Assembly (NCBI GenBank): GCA_005765155.1
Contig: VCCP01000004.1
Coordinates: 5,270,001-5,334,000 of the forward strand
Direction: 5' to 3'
DNA length: 64,000 nucleotides
Source of the DNA: Zelopaecilomyces penicillatus
Taxonomy: Eukaryota; Ascomycota; Sordariomycetes; Hypocreales; Pseudodiploosporaceae
Position 1 is the stretch's first letter. Every line of letters starts with the position of its first letter. The notes under the pieces were generated by a model. That model had not been told where the DNA came from. It ran no database searches and saw only the letters and a program-made list of their open reading frames with translations. This document shows positions 52,859-64,000 of this stretch, one piece after another. Position numbers and translations under genes: made by a program.

Positions 52859-55746
52859 AGCATAGAATGCACTTGGGGGTGGATTCGAGCTAGGTGATGG
52901 GTGTATGAGCTTGGGAATTTATCACTTTTTAGCTGTATTGTACTTTAAGAAATTGAAAAGGAGGACTAATAGTCATAGGTTACTGTTACTGTGTTTGATC
53001 AAGCTGAAAAGAAAAGTTCCCGTGCCCTTGTTATGTGTATTTTTTGACGGATTGCATTCAATATTCGTGATGATTGGAGTTGGCAAAGTGGGACAATGGT
53101 CATTACCATTGTTAATACGAAATAATTGGTTCCATAGGCCTTTGTGACCACGACAGTGTTTAGATCAGTATCTGAGACAATATAGTGTTTGATGGTGTCA
53201 ATTAAATGTTTCATAACTGTTTTTGAGCTCAGAGCGCCACCTGAGTAGTGATTGCGCATTTGACAATCCGCACTAATATAATGCATTAGTGAAAGGTAGT
53301 AGATTCATGGTGTAGCAGAAGAAGCGGATGGAAATCTCCGAGTTTGCAACAGTCAGTAATGGTTTGAGGGATGGTCGGGCTGTTATACAAGGGAGAATAG
53401 AGTTTGTTTAGCCATCTAGATATACATATCCAGATGCCAGCTCATATTTAACAACTTCAGGATAAGTCTTCTTCATGAACCACACCGAAGTTACATTGAC
53501 AGGATATAATGAACCGTTACATACCATATATTTACAGAATATGCTGGTCTGTTAGGGAAAAGGCTTGGGATAATCCGATGCAGGAGGTATCCTTCTGTAA
53601 TAGGAATCCTTCCGCGACAGGACTGTGGATATTACCACTGCACTACAATGCAAAAGGTGTGGAAACCCCGGTATTAGTGCGGAGACAATCGTCGCTTAGA
53701 ATGTTGCCGCACGACAACAACGCTATCCAATGCGCTATACGACTCATTCATCCGAAACTCCCCTACCCGATAGGTTGTTCAAGCATAATAAATATGGACA
53801 TTTATCGTGGGGGTAACAACGCGTTATTACCAATTTACCACTGTGTTCGCCACCCCCGCCGCCGCTCCCCTTGCGTTCTTCATGGCCTTAGATCGCCTTA
53901 TCCCCTGCCGGCCGGCAGATCTCTGCTTCGGCCGGCCTATGAATCTTGTCTTCGGATAAATGGTTCACTCTTCAGCTGAACGGTTGCAAGGATTGTGCAC
54001 ATCTTTACTAGCGGTACGGAGTAGTGGAGCAAACTTCACCGTACTGCGGCCAATCATGGTATACTCGTCATGTACGGGTGGACGCTGTGCATTGTTTTCT
54101 GCTGACAGATGCTTGCCTAATATATTAAACCCTTGAAGTATAAAAATGTTATCTAGATAGAAGAAGAGGTAGGTGGATAATAAGGCACCATTATCATTAT
54201 CATCAGGGCCACTTTTAGGCTCGGAAACTGAACCTCAACTTCTCTTCCTAAAACATTTCGGGTTAATGGGATAGTTAGACTGGCTCCGTTTCTTGAACGA
54301 ACCCACGCCTAGAATGCGGACGACTACAGTATCACCGATAACCGTCCTAGATTCCTAGCTCGGGCTGTCTTAACAAACATACTGCATCCGGAGGTTATGT
54401 GGGAGATGATTGATATCTCCATTAACCGATCGGATGCCACGGTACTTTTTAACCCATGGAGATCTCCTTTGCGGGGCACATCCTTGCTAGCACCCGGTAT
54501 TGGTTGTCTTGCTGCATACGAGTCAGTAATGTTCTGCTTGCCTCGACAATGTTTTCGTATTTGCATGGCGTGATTCCTCATACGCTTATTTCGTTGTATT
54601 CAGCAGCACTTGCATTACAAGCTGAATCTCGTAGCAACTGCTCATAACTAGACAAAACACAGTAAGACATGACACTAACTAAAGCCAAAATCTGTCCAAT
54701 ACATAAGCCGTAAACTCCTCACTACCAGAAAGTCAACAGAGACACTGCCAAGCAATGTCCTACACCCACTTTTAGTAGAGATTGTAGTATCTCAATCTCT
54801 TCACCACTTTTGCAAAGCTACTGCATACACGTAGCAAACGCTGCATTAGGCATGTCGCTAACTATCACTCTTGTGAAACACAGTATTTGGCTTGCATCAG
54901 ACTATAGGTAGTCGCACGCAGTTGGGTTCACCTTTGAGTCGTTACACACATATTAGCAGTGTAGGTTGCTGGCTCTACATACCTAGTACGAAGAGCAACA
55001 AGTCTTAAAATATTTCATCCTTGTTCATGTGAGCTCAGCTCAAAAAGTCTGGATGTTGGCCGGAAATAAGACATTCTCTCTGTCTGGTGTTCCCGGGAAG
55101 CTATAGGCATTATCAAGCCAACTCCTCGATGTGCATGTCGTCTTTACAACGGTCAACATTTCCCGCCTCACTTCACGACCATCCACTCATCTAATAGCGA
55201 ATTGAACCAATCATACTAGTGTTCCAGCCGAAATGGAGCTACGCTAATCCCTCCTATGTTTGGACAAAGAATGACTCGAGCAACTCTCTTCCAGAAAGGC
55301 TGGCTAAAAAGATGAGACCGTGCGTAGCTCGATTTGCTTGAGGCTGACGGACCCTGAAAATGGGTCTAAATTAAGACGCGAACTCCTAGTCCCTGCGCAA
55401 ATCATCTGAAATGCACCAATCGTGTATTTATCCTGCAGCTAGCATATCCCACTCCCTTTTAGGATCACATCTAAAAGACAACAAATAAGACGTACGTGAT
55501 GGCCTAGAGCTGCGATATCACCTTCACTGACCGCCGCAGAATAACAAGTGTTGCTCTTGATCCAATGTGGTTAAACAAGCATCTGGACATCGGACACAGG
55601 AAGAAACTTGTGCATATCTTGATGGGATGGCCGAAAGATTCCTTAAGCCGACCCTACCATGGCACACAAGTTCAAATATATAAGAGTTCTATATCCCCAG
55701 TCCCAGTTCCAAAGTCTATGATATCCAACTACAATCACCCTTCATC
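52859..55746. other. Gene-poor region with an orphan coding-like segment
   Basis: About 2.9 kb between hsp30 copy 2 and the first P450. No complete gene is supported. An 86-codon open frame at 54313-54573 looks protein-like but lacks a start (see findings). A weak tRNA-like D-arm at about 53693-53743 was rejected. The right end is the P450 promoter. Confidence 0.5.
55677..55684 (+). promoter_or_regulatory. TATA box of P450 gene 1
   Basis: TATATAAG about 63-70 bp upstream of the ATG at 55747. Confidence 0.5.
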
Positions 55747-57599
55747 ATGTTGTCATTTAGCACCATCCAAAATGCCTTCGGGACAGAAAAGCTCGTCGTG
55801 GCCGCCGCTTTTATGGCGTTACTACTCCCTGTGTTGTACCTAGCATGCACATGCATTTACAACCTTTACTTCCATCCATTGAGCAAATTCCCTGGACCTA
55901 AGATAGCAGCGATTGGGCCCTACTACGAATTCTACCACGATGTTATCAAAGATGGTACCTTTACTTGGAGAGTATTGGATATGCATCTCAAGTATGGTAT
56001 GGGACTATATTTTCTTTGTGTTGCCTGATCACTATGAACACCGCGACTGACTGACTGGCTTCACAAAGGACCCATTGTGCGAATCAATGCCAATGAACTC
56101 CATGTCTACGACTCAGAATTTTACTCCCAGATCTATGCGAGCTCGAGCAGGCGTACTGACAAGTACCTTCCTGCGGTGGGAGCCTACACCTTTCCCAACT
56201 CGACTATAGCAACTATTGACCATGACCTCCATCGAAAGCGGCGTGCCATTCTTAGCCCGTATTTCTCTAAACGGTCAATTTCAGCTCTAGAGCCTGCTAT
56301 CAACGAGAGAGTGAGCCGACTGTGTGGGCGTATTCAAGAGCTCAGCGTTACTGGTGAGACTGTGGATTTGGATGCCGCCAGCGCCGCCATGACCGCAGAC
56401 ATCATCAGTGGCTATTTTTACGGGGAAAAATCCGACTACCTTGGAAGGGAGAACTTCCAGTTCACCATTCGAGATGTCATTATTGGTTTGATTGGCCTGT
56501 ATCACGTCACGCGGTTTTTCCCTCGGATAGCTGCCTTGATGAAATCGCTGCCCTATCCATTGATCCGAGTTATGAATGCAGGAGTCGCCGACTTTCTTTC
56601 GATGCAGGACGGCATCAAGCGTGACATGAAGGCGACTTTCGGGAAGCGCGAAAAGACACAGTCCGCATCAGTCATGATCGGGGCGCTGGAGGACCCAAGT
56701 ATACCGGCAGTGGAGAAGACAATTGAACGACTTGTAGATGAGGGCAGTACCATCATCTTTGCGGGCACCGAGACCACGTCTCGGTCCATCAGTGTCACGA
56801 TGTTCCACCTGTTGAACAACAAGGCACTTTTACAAAGACTGCGCGAAGAACTTCAAACAATTACGAGGACGGAGGATGGGCTGTATTCTTTGCCAGAGCT
56901 TGAGTCGCTCCCATTTTTGGTACTTCTTCCCCCCTTATGAGAACCCATATGAATCTAGTGGCAAAATTGATTGGGTGGGAGCTAACCAATATCTACTTTT
57001 GCTTGAATCAGAGCGGCTGCATCCAAGAAGGAGTCCGCCTTTCACACGGACCGGCGGCTAGACTCCCCCGCGTTGCCACCCACGACGAATTACATTATGA
57101 ACACTGGGTGATCCCACGTGGTGTAAGTTTTCCTCTTCTTCATAAAGATATTGTATTATATGCTCAAGTTCAATATCACAGACTCCAATCAGCCAATCAA
57201 CCGTGCTCGTCAATTTGGATGCAAGGGTCTTTCCAAACCCACTGTCCTTTGACCCTGACCGCTGGATCAGAGCCAAGGAGAATGGCGTTGTGTTGAGCAA
57301 ATACCTCGGCAGCTTTAACAAAGGCAGCAGAGTATGTATTGGCATAAAGTAAGAACGCACTTGAAACAAAAAAACCCATCAGAAGCCCCTCCCCAAGACA
57401 CGCTTGTTAACAGCTTTGACTCTTTAGCATGGCGTACGCAGAGTTATACATTGCGATTGCTAGACTTGTGAGCGCCTTCGACATGGACCTCTTTGAGACT
57501 ACGATGGAAGATATGGAGATGTATCACATACGACTTACAGGGTATCCGAGGAACAGGACTGGTGAGGTTAAAGTAAAGGTGACAAAGTGCCTTGCATGA
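55747..57599 (+). CDS. Cytochrome P450 monooxygenase (gene 1)
   Basis: A membrane-anchored heme monooxygenase, 516 residues from five exons (55747-55996, 56069-56919, 57012-57122, 57182-57348, 57428-57599) in one frame. An N-terminal hydrophobic anchor (LVVAAAFMALLLPVLYLACT) is followed by the Pro-rich hinge FHPLSKFPGPK. The I-helix oxygen-binding motif is AGTETTS; the K-helix ExxR is EGVR in GCIQEGVRLSHGPAARLPRV; DPDRW precedes the heme-binding FNKGSRVCIG with Cys456. All key residues are present and the length is full, so it is probably active. The substrate is unknown. It is convergent with the second P450, and the pair plus the neighbouring methyltransferase suggest secondary metabolism. 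Confidence 0.9.
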
Positions 57600-58961
57600 G
57601 TCAGGCTACAGCATTGAATTCGTTGTATAAAAAAAAAGGTTTTAGCCTTTTACATCTATAATAATTTAAATCTATGGTATTTAATCTGTGCAGTATTTCT
57701 GCCGTCAGATAATCCAAGTTAGAAACTGCTGTGTAATAACCCCCACACCTAGCAATATAAACTCCCGCATCAACACTTGTACATCTTGATGGAAGGGCCT
57801 TCCTACACGTTTTCTCTTCCACAGCCACTAACGTAGCCAAAACCATGCATGGCCGGTGAAACAATAAAATCTCCATGAAATGCCCTGAATCTTGATGAAC
57901 GCCCATTTGACCATGTTTATTCACTACCATGAGGGTTACTGTGCTCTGTCGAATATGCGTAGCACTCTTGATTCCTTTCAGGACTGCCTGGTGGAGCAGC
58001 ATTTCTTGAACAGGCATCCCGGGTCGCATTATTTCCACTCTATCTCCGCTGTCTCAACGGCCTCGGTGGCATCTACGAAGGCAGTCTCCTCCCTTCTGGC
58101 GACTTTGACGAATAGGCTCTCTATTCATTAATTAGATCTCGACATTCGCCACTGATACAGAGCCTCTCGTCGCGTTTATAAATGATGTCATGTCCTTTTC
58201 TACGGGAATTTGACAATTCGCGAGATCAAGTCAACCTGGTTACAAAATATTACTACGGAGTGGAGGATATTTCGGTGGCAGTCATTCGACTGTCTCATAG
58301 AGGACACGACATAATCCTCACAGCGGACTATAAAGCTTCTTGTTGAAAAGGAAGCAACAATCTCTGACACAGTCCGTGTGTCTGTCCACGGCTTGTTACC
58401 TGGCATTTTTTGAGATGAGCAATTTCGCATGCAAGAGGGTGTACGATCACAATGATGATAGTGTTGATGGTATGAAGTTTCGTGAATATTTTGAGAGATT
58501 TATGGAGACAGACTGGAACTATTGATTTTCGAGAGTGGGTAACGTGGGCGGGTGCAATATGTTCTGTTCAGATTAAGCGATGCTTTCTGAAAGGATTGGC
58601 TTACTATATGGGGAATATTACGAGAGTGTCCACATCAAGAAGTGACGGTCCAGGCCCATAAATGGGGAAAACGAGCTCACCGTTAGCAAAGCTGGGGAAT
58701 GGTCAGCTTATCTATCAATCGCCATTCGGCGCTACATTCAAACCCCTCTCCCAGTGCGACTGGGATTTCTCAAGCAATCATTTGCATCATGTAATAAGTT
58801 CCCATTTCCCCAAGATACTCTCTACTCCATATGGGACCACGAATTAGACGCAGTAACCAGAAACATCCCCCCTCCATAGTGATAATAATAATTAGATCTT
58901 TCGTCGAATTCGTCGCCTCATCATATATTAAGCATTGGTTATGTGCATCAGTGGATCATGT
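57600..58961. other. Intergenic region between convergent P450 genes
   Basis: About 1.4 kb between the two P450 3' ends. The minus-strand frame at 57601-58038 has no recognisable domain, and the others are shorter. No gene supported. Confidence 0.5.
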
Positions 58962-60752
58962 TCAAGATGAACGTCGAGACACACGCATGAGCAGATCGGA
59001 CTGCAGCAGTACCCCGTGCCACGTGTTATTGACAGGTCGTTCCGTGTTGACAACACTGAAATCAAAGCGCCGGATGAGCTGTTGGGAAGATAAAACATAG
59101 TCAGTGAGTTTTATCAGCAGTAATGTGAATAAGTCATGGTGTATTTTGAGAGTCTGTGTCAGTGTAGGGCAAGACAAGGGAACTCCGTACCTCAACCGTC
59201 ATTTTGTTCAACTCCATCATGGCAATAGGTCGGCCTAGACATCCCCATTTCCCATGGCCAAAACACAGATCCACTGTGTTTTCCATCTCCTTGACTCTAT
59301 GTAGATCATCATTTAGCCAGCGCTCCGGTGAGAAAATCTCCGAGTCGTCCCCAAAGACAGCTTTGTTTCGAAGCACCGCCTTTGCACTCCAGGCAACGTT
59401 AGTACCAGCAGGGATATGGACGCCGCAGACAATGGTATCTTGTTCGGAGACGCGGGGCATGAGACCCGTGATGGGAGGCCAAATACGAAGACTCTCTTTG
59501 ATACAGGCCTGGAGGTACGGTAAGCTCCGGGACTCAGTGTCGATGATTGGGGAGGACACTCGGCCCTGCTCGACGGCTGTGTCAATCTCGGCCCGGAGTT
59601 TATTGAGAACCATGCCGTTGGTTACTACTTGTAGCATGAAGGTGCGCAGCACAGCGGCTGTTGTGTCTGAGCCAGCGATGCTAGAAGTCATTGACAAAGT
59701 TAGAATGAACTAGGTGCAGGGATGGCGTAATGACGAGCAATGGCCTACATTTGCACAAGAGACTCTGCCTCTGCTTCTCTCTGACTCAATCCATGGCGCA
59801 CAAACGACCCCAGCATATCCTGCCGAACGACGGCTTTCGGCCCAAATCTCTTGCCGACTATTTGTTTGGCAAATGCAATGATCCGGCCCAAACCTACGGC
59901 GTCCCGTTCAGAGGGCAACATTACCTTGCCTAGCGGGGATTGTATCAAACGGATCAGCCATGGCATTAGAGCGAATAACTGCATCATAGGTAGCGCATCT
60001 TCCGTTGTCTTGATGTACTCAAACTTGTCTGCGTCATCATCCATGAAGCCAAACGCCTGACCAAACGCAATGCTAGATATTACATCTAGCGTCATGTATT
60101 GAATCTTGCGACCCAAGTTCACAGGCCGGTACTCAGTGCTCGTCGACAGATACTTATCCTCTATCAACCGTATAAAACGGGCAACGCCATTGTCAATGGA
60201 CTCGGGCAGCCCCTCAATGCCCTTGCCACTGTAACCGGGTCCCAGTTTGGAACGCAGCAAGACATGGATCTTGCTATCACGCATAGACAATGTGCAATCG
60301 TGCGGGGGGTCAAGTTGGAAGCCTTTATACCAAGGCGCTCGTTCAAAGTCGGAGCGAACTGCCCACATACGGCGGACCTCGCCTGGATCGTTGCAGACGA
60401 CGAAATTGGGTGCAATGCGCGCAATTTGGCCTAGTGCGTTTGGCAGACAGCAGCATCTGGGGCATTAGCTTACCTCATTTACCCCAACTTTCTCTCTCCT
60501 CTTTGGGGCTGGGAAGGGAGGGGGGGGGACAGGAAACAGGAAACAGAGGGAACTCATATTACCATATTGCTGACTGACAGTCTCGAGCTCGTCGTATACG
60601 GTCCCCTGAAACGTCCTCTTGAACAGCCAAAAGATGGACCAGCCGGCCAAGGTCGGCCCATTGATGTGACGGAGCCGATACCACGTCCATAGCCGCGAGA
60701 GGATGGAGTAGGTGTTGACCAACAGCACCAGTAGCCACGCGTTTGGCGACAT
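58962..60752 (-). CDS. Cytochrome P450 monooxygenase (gene 2, pisatin-demethylase-like group)
   Basis: A full-length heme monooxygenase, 492 residues from four exons (60752-60563, 60430-59749, 59680-59191, 59078-58962). The N-terminus MSPNAWLLVLLVNTYSI is a membrane anchor. YGQIARIAPNFVV is the typical beta-sheet entry; the I-helix is AGSDTTA; ExxR is in KESLRIWPP; PERW precedes the heme motif FGHGKWGCLG with Cys438. The layout is like the fungal pisatin-demethylase-related P450 group. For the first intron, the acceptor CACTAG was used because the nearer CCCCAG leads to a stop; for the second, CTTCTAG gives VQIIAGSDTT. It is transcribed divergently from the methyltransferase, with an 867 bp shared upstream region. 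Confidence 0.9.
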
Positions 60753-61619
60753 GGTGTGGGGAAGGGAGGGGAGGGGGGGGTTGGAAGCGCGCTGTTGCTG
60801 CTTCGTTTTTTCTTGTCTGTTGTTGGCCCTAGTCGGCAAACCTTAACCAGCTAGCTGGGCGTTGCATCTGAAGGCAGATCCGCCTATTATGGGATGGGAT
60901 TTGTATAGCAGGGCTGTGGGATTTGCGATGTGGCGACGATGGAGATGGGGGTCGAGATGAGACGCCCACGAAGGGAAGCGAGGGAGCGTGAGATGAGACT
61001 GACTGTGAGAGCAAGTCTAGTCATGTCATGTAATGTCGTGTCATGTCACACACATTGGACGCCGTATTCGTATGTATATGTATATGTATATATGGATCTG
61101 TATGCAGAGAGTCAGCCCAAGAACAACACCCTGGGATGCTGTACTGTGCCGTGAAGGTACCTTGTCGATCATTACGCACTCACCCTGGCCCGTCAGCCAT
61201 GCAATGATGCAGCCATTGCAGCCCATTGCAACCGCCCCTGCGTCCTAAGATTGTGCAGCACGGCATCCTGCTGGCCCCTGTTATCCGAATTGTCTCCGGC
61301 GCGTACCGCCTCGTCCCGTGCTTTGCTTTGCGTTGTTGCTTGGATGGATTGGATGGACGGGTGGGAGGAAAGGCGCCTCGCGCGGCTTGACGGGTTGGCC
61401 GATCTCTTTCTATCAGTAACCAACCAGCCCACTTCTTTGTTTGTCGCCAGGTTTCAGGTTCATCCATCACCCATATAAAGCACAAACGGGGTTCATCGTC
61501 CGGAATAATCATCCCCTTAACCGCTGCTGTTGCTGCTGTTGGGACACGAAAGAATCTGCTTTCAGCTAGTGCGCGTTGTGTTGCGCATATCGGGGCCACG
61601 TAAAAGGGTTTACGCATCC
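60753..61619. promoter_or_regulatory. Shared promoter region between P450 gene 2 and the methyltransferase
   Basis: The only sequence separating two divergently transcribed genes. It contains a TATA-rich microsatellite (GTATAT units) near 61070-61095 and a GGATT/GGAC direct repeat near 61340-61360. Divergent arrangement suggests possible co-regulation; no defined cluster-regulator site was identified. Confidence 0.4.
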
Positions 61620-63385
61620 ATGTCTACCATGGATAGCCTGGGCTCGCCGTCCCCGCCGCCCAAGGAGCATGAGTTGGAGCCGGTTTTCGAGGAGGAGCGC
61701 AGACATGCCGCGCCCGTTTTGGTGCGTCTTTTTTTTTTTTTTGACCCCGTTTCTGGGCAACAGCGCTTGTCTTGCGGTAGTAGTGTGAATTAATGCTGAT
61801 GAAGCTGGCTTCGTGGATTTAGGAGGCCGACAACTTTTCCGATTCAGACTCGGCTATCGGTGTCGTGAGTTGCACAACATCAAACTACTAATCTGATGAT
61901 GTCACGTTGCGTGGTTGGGCTAATGCTGTGTGTCCAACAACGCCCGACAGTCGGACGACCAACTATCCTCTTCATCGCTTAGGTCAAGCATCTATGACTA
62001 TCACATGGAAAATGGCCGCATGTATCACTCATTCAGTAAAGGCAGTGAGTTTATCCCAGATGCTAGAAGCAGCCTTCCAGTTCCGACACTAAAAATTGGA
62101 AACAGAATATGCCTTCCCAAACGATGATGTGCGTCATCTCATAAGCTTCCTCACTTCGTAGTCAATAAACAAGTCCCAGTGACAGCTAATGTGCCGAAAT
62201 GTTGTATCTAGGCCGAGAACGACCGTCTAGGTGAGTCATTTCCTGGGTTTGACGTCCCCACCGGGACTTCCGCTGACAATATTTGCAATATAGATGTCCA
62301 GAGCCATCATTTTCTCTTGACCTTTGACGGCCGTCTTTGCTTCTCACCAGGCGCAAGTACAGCAAAACGAGTGCTCGATGTCGGTACTGGTACCGGCATT
62401 TGGGCCATCGACTTTGGTTTGTTGCCACGTTTAATGACACTTGATTCGATGTAGTACTGACAAAGTTCTTCAGCTGATGAATTTCCCGACGCCCAGGCAA
62501 GTTTCTGGTCGCTTTCTCATGAGAACCATTTAGCCTAACAATCTTTTAGGTCATTGGCGTAGACCTCAGTCCCATTCAACCTGACTTGTAAGAACAGCAC
62601 TAGCATTCTGAGAATAATACGGCTCAGCAACGCTTACATTAATACAGCGTACCCCCCAACTGCCAGTTTGAGATTGACGATATCGAGAAGCCCTGGACGT
62701 GGACAGAGCCATTCGATTATGTCTTTAGCCGGATGATGGTCGGCAGTTTTGCCGACTGGCCAGCTTACTTCCAGCAAGCATACGAGTATGCGCCCTCGGT
62801 TCCTTGTAGTCATTGCCTATCCCGCTGACATTAACCTTTTCCTCTTACTTAGCAACCTGAGCCCCGGTGGGTGGATCGAGGTTGTAGATTGCATCTTCCC
62901 CATCACTTCTGACGACGACACATTTCGCGAAGGCCAGAACATCAAGAAATGGAACGACGCCCTCATCCAAGCCAGCATAAACCTGGGCCGACCCCTAACC
63001 GACGCGATCCACCACAAACAGCGGATGATTGATGTAGGTTTCGAGAATATTGAACAGAAGCACTTCAAGTGGCCAAGCAACACTTGGCCTAAAGATAAAA
63101 AGTTCAAAGAAATTGGTCTTTGGACATTGGCCAACATTGAGAGCGGCGTGGAAGGATTAAGTATGGCTTTGCTCACACGAGGTCTTGGCTGGAGCCATGA
63201 TGAGGTCTTGACGTTTTCGGCATTCGTCAGAAAGGACTTGCGAGACCCACGAATCCATGCATACTGGCCCATGTAAGTTTGTACAGCTCCACTCCACTCA
63301 TTGATGTTTGGTGTAACCTGCATGACTGATGCTGCGCTTTAGCATCTCTATATACGGACAGAAGCCGTACACTAGTAAAACATAA
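61620..63385 (+). CDS. SAM-dependent methyltransferase (TAM/LaeA-like)
   Basis: A class I SAM methyltransferase of the fungal TAM/UMTA/LaeA-like group, 354 residues from 11 exons: 61620-61721, 61823-61864, 61951-62044, 62106-62128, 62212-62230, 62294-62416, 62474-62496, 62550-62587, 62648-62785, 62853-63272 and 63343-63385. The acidic N-terminus precedes IYDYHMENGRMYHSF and KYAFPNDDAENDRLDVQSHH, both typical of the family. Motif I, RVLDVGTGTGIWAIDFADEF, binds SAM (about residues 119-135); VIGVDLSPIQP is motif II; FSRMMVGSFADW and NLSPGGWIEVVD follow. The C-terminus YWPIISIYGQKP is the usual ending. Three exons are 19-23 bases long, and one intron (62497-62549) uses GC-AG. The substrate is unknown; it may be a tailoring enzyme or a regulator. 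Confidence 0.88.
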
Positions 63386-63777
63386 AGTGTGACGGTTTCT
63401 GCTTGTTGGATGTACACATAGACGTGGTTTAACGAATTTGTCACGGCCGGGGCTGGAATTAATAGCGATATGTATTTTATTTATACAGTGAACACAATGA
63501 TGTGTTTTGTTGTGTTTTCTACTGTAGATACCCATGCACTGCGAGTCTTGGCTGTCGCATAGGGAAACGTTACAAACTTATGCTAATGCAACATATGTGT
63601 GAGGTAAGAATGTATTAATACGCCTCCAAGCAACCTCAAGAAATGATGTGCGAGAAGCGCCTCACAGCCCGAAGGTTGTAGGAACAGATGAACCGACACG
63701 CATACGAGCAGTGAGTACGAAATACATCATGCAGAACTGTCATTGCATATTTAACTGCAATCCCAACCAACCTCAAT
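63386..63777. other. Short intergenic region between convergent genes
   Basis: 3' flanks of the methyltransferase (+) and the gene at the window edge (-). No gene seen. Confidence 0.5.
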
Positions 63778-64000
63778 TTAATTCTTTTTGCTGCGAGCCT
63801 TGAGATACTCTGCAAGATTGGGTCGTCCCTCAATGGCCTCTTTCAACTTGATGAGTGGCTCTGGAAGAGTGGACTAGATATGATGACTGTATTCAGCACA
63901 TGTGTAATTACATGTTTTGGGGGGATACGGATGTACAGAATATGGAGAAGAGATGATCACTAACCGGAAGCGCTCCGAAATGGTCATCATCGCAGATGGA
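63778..64000 (-). CDS. 3' end of a probable glutathione-S-transferase-like gene (partial)
   Basis: Two exon pieces join in phase: the window edge to 63965, coding SICDDDHFGALP, and 63873-63778, coding STLPEPLIKLKEAIEGRPNL and then AEYLKARSKKN with a TAA stop. The intron has GTTAGT and TCTAG. The C-terminal pattern, a Pro-containing loop, an amphipathic helix, then RPN followed by a short helix and a basic tail, is like the end of sigma/alpha-type GSTs. Only 43 residues are visible and the rest lies beyond the window, so the family call is tentative. If right, it would fit the neighbouring P450s and methyltransferase. Confidence 0.45.

Noticed and set aside
53693..53743. tRNA-like D-arm sequence on the minus strand (similar to AGCGCA-TTGGAT-AGCG)
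   Set aside because: No T-arm with a GTTCGA-like loop, no matching acceptor stem and an irregular anticodon loop; not a functional tRNA.
53509..53979. 156-codon plus-strand open frame
   Set aside because: No domain, odd residue composition and no supporting splice or promoter context.
57601..58038. 145-codon minus-strand open frame between the P450 genes
   Set aside because: No recognisable motif; it lies in a convergent intergenic space and is overlapped by other chance frames.

Overview
The window is genomic DNA of a filamentous ascomycete (Pezizomycotina), most likely a sordariomycete of the Hypocreales type. Supporting this are genes with short 50-100 bp GT-AG introns and TTAG/CAG acceptors, long intergenic spaces, a fungal Cdc24-like RhoGEF, an HsbA-type surface-binding protein, Hsp30-type small heat shock proteins, a fungal secreted phospholipase A2, a ccg-9 type trehalose synthase/phosphorylase and two fungal P450s. 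The genus was not identified from the sequence alone. Exon structures below were assembled by hand from splice sites and protein-frame continuity; nearly all give an uninterrupted frame, but none was checked against transcripts.

Left part (1-32 kb): a gene-free 4.3 kb stretch with a diverged tandem repeat; an APC-type amino-acid/GABA/choline permease (4361-6313, -); a coactosin-like actin-binding protein (9625-10062, -); a MutY-type adenine DNA glycosylase (11471-13489, -); a DUF1304 membrane protein (14128-14493, -); a HeLo-like/Cdc24-like fusion protein lacking PH and PB1 (15850-18091, +); an MFS sugar transporter (21023-23043, +) facing a FAD-dependent monooxygenase-like protein (23333-25096, -); a secreted phospholipase A2 (26983-27603, -); and a conserved hypothetical protein (31125-32228, -). 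These look like ordinary scattered fungal genes with large intergenic regions.

Middle part (32-53 kb): an extremely AT-rich, RIP-like island (about 32480-32780) precedes an accessory region rich in secreted and stress proteins: a beta-propeller-like protein, two related extended SDR reductases flanking a secreted class-2 lipase, a cis-CaaD-like tautomerase, a secreted cysteine-rich protein, two Hsp30 paralogues (43215 and 52124), an HsbA-like protein, a secreted six-hairpin glycosidase-like protein and a trehalose synthase/phosphorylase. The first hsp30 has a well-phased heat shock element next to a TATA box; the second carries an extra basic, presequence-like N-terminus.

Right part (53-64 kb): a gene-poor 2.9 kb stretch, then two full-length P450s transcribed towards each other, a TAM/LaeA-like SAM methyltransferase divergent from the second P450, and the 3' end of a probable glutathione-S-transferase-like gene running off the edge. 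This resembles the tailoring side of a secondary-metabolite cluster whose core enzyme, if any, lies outside the window.
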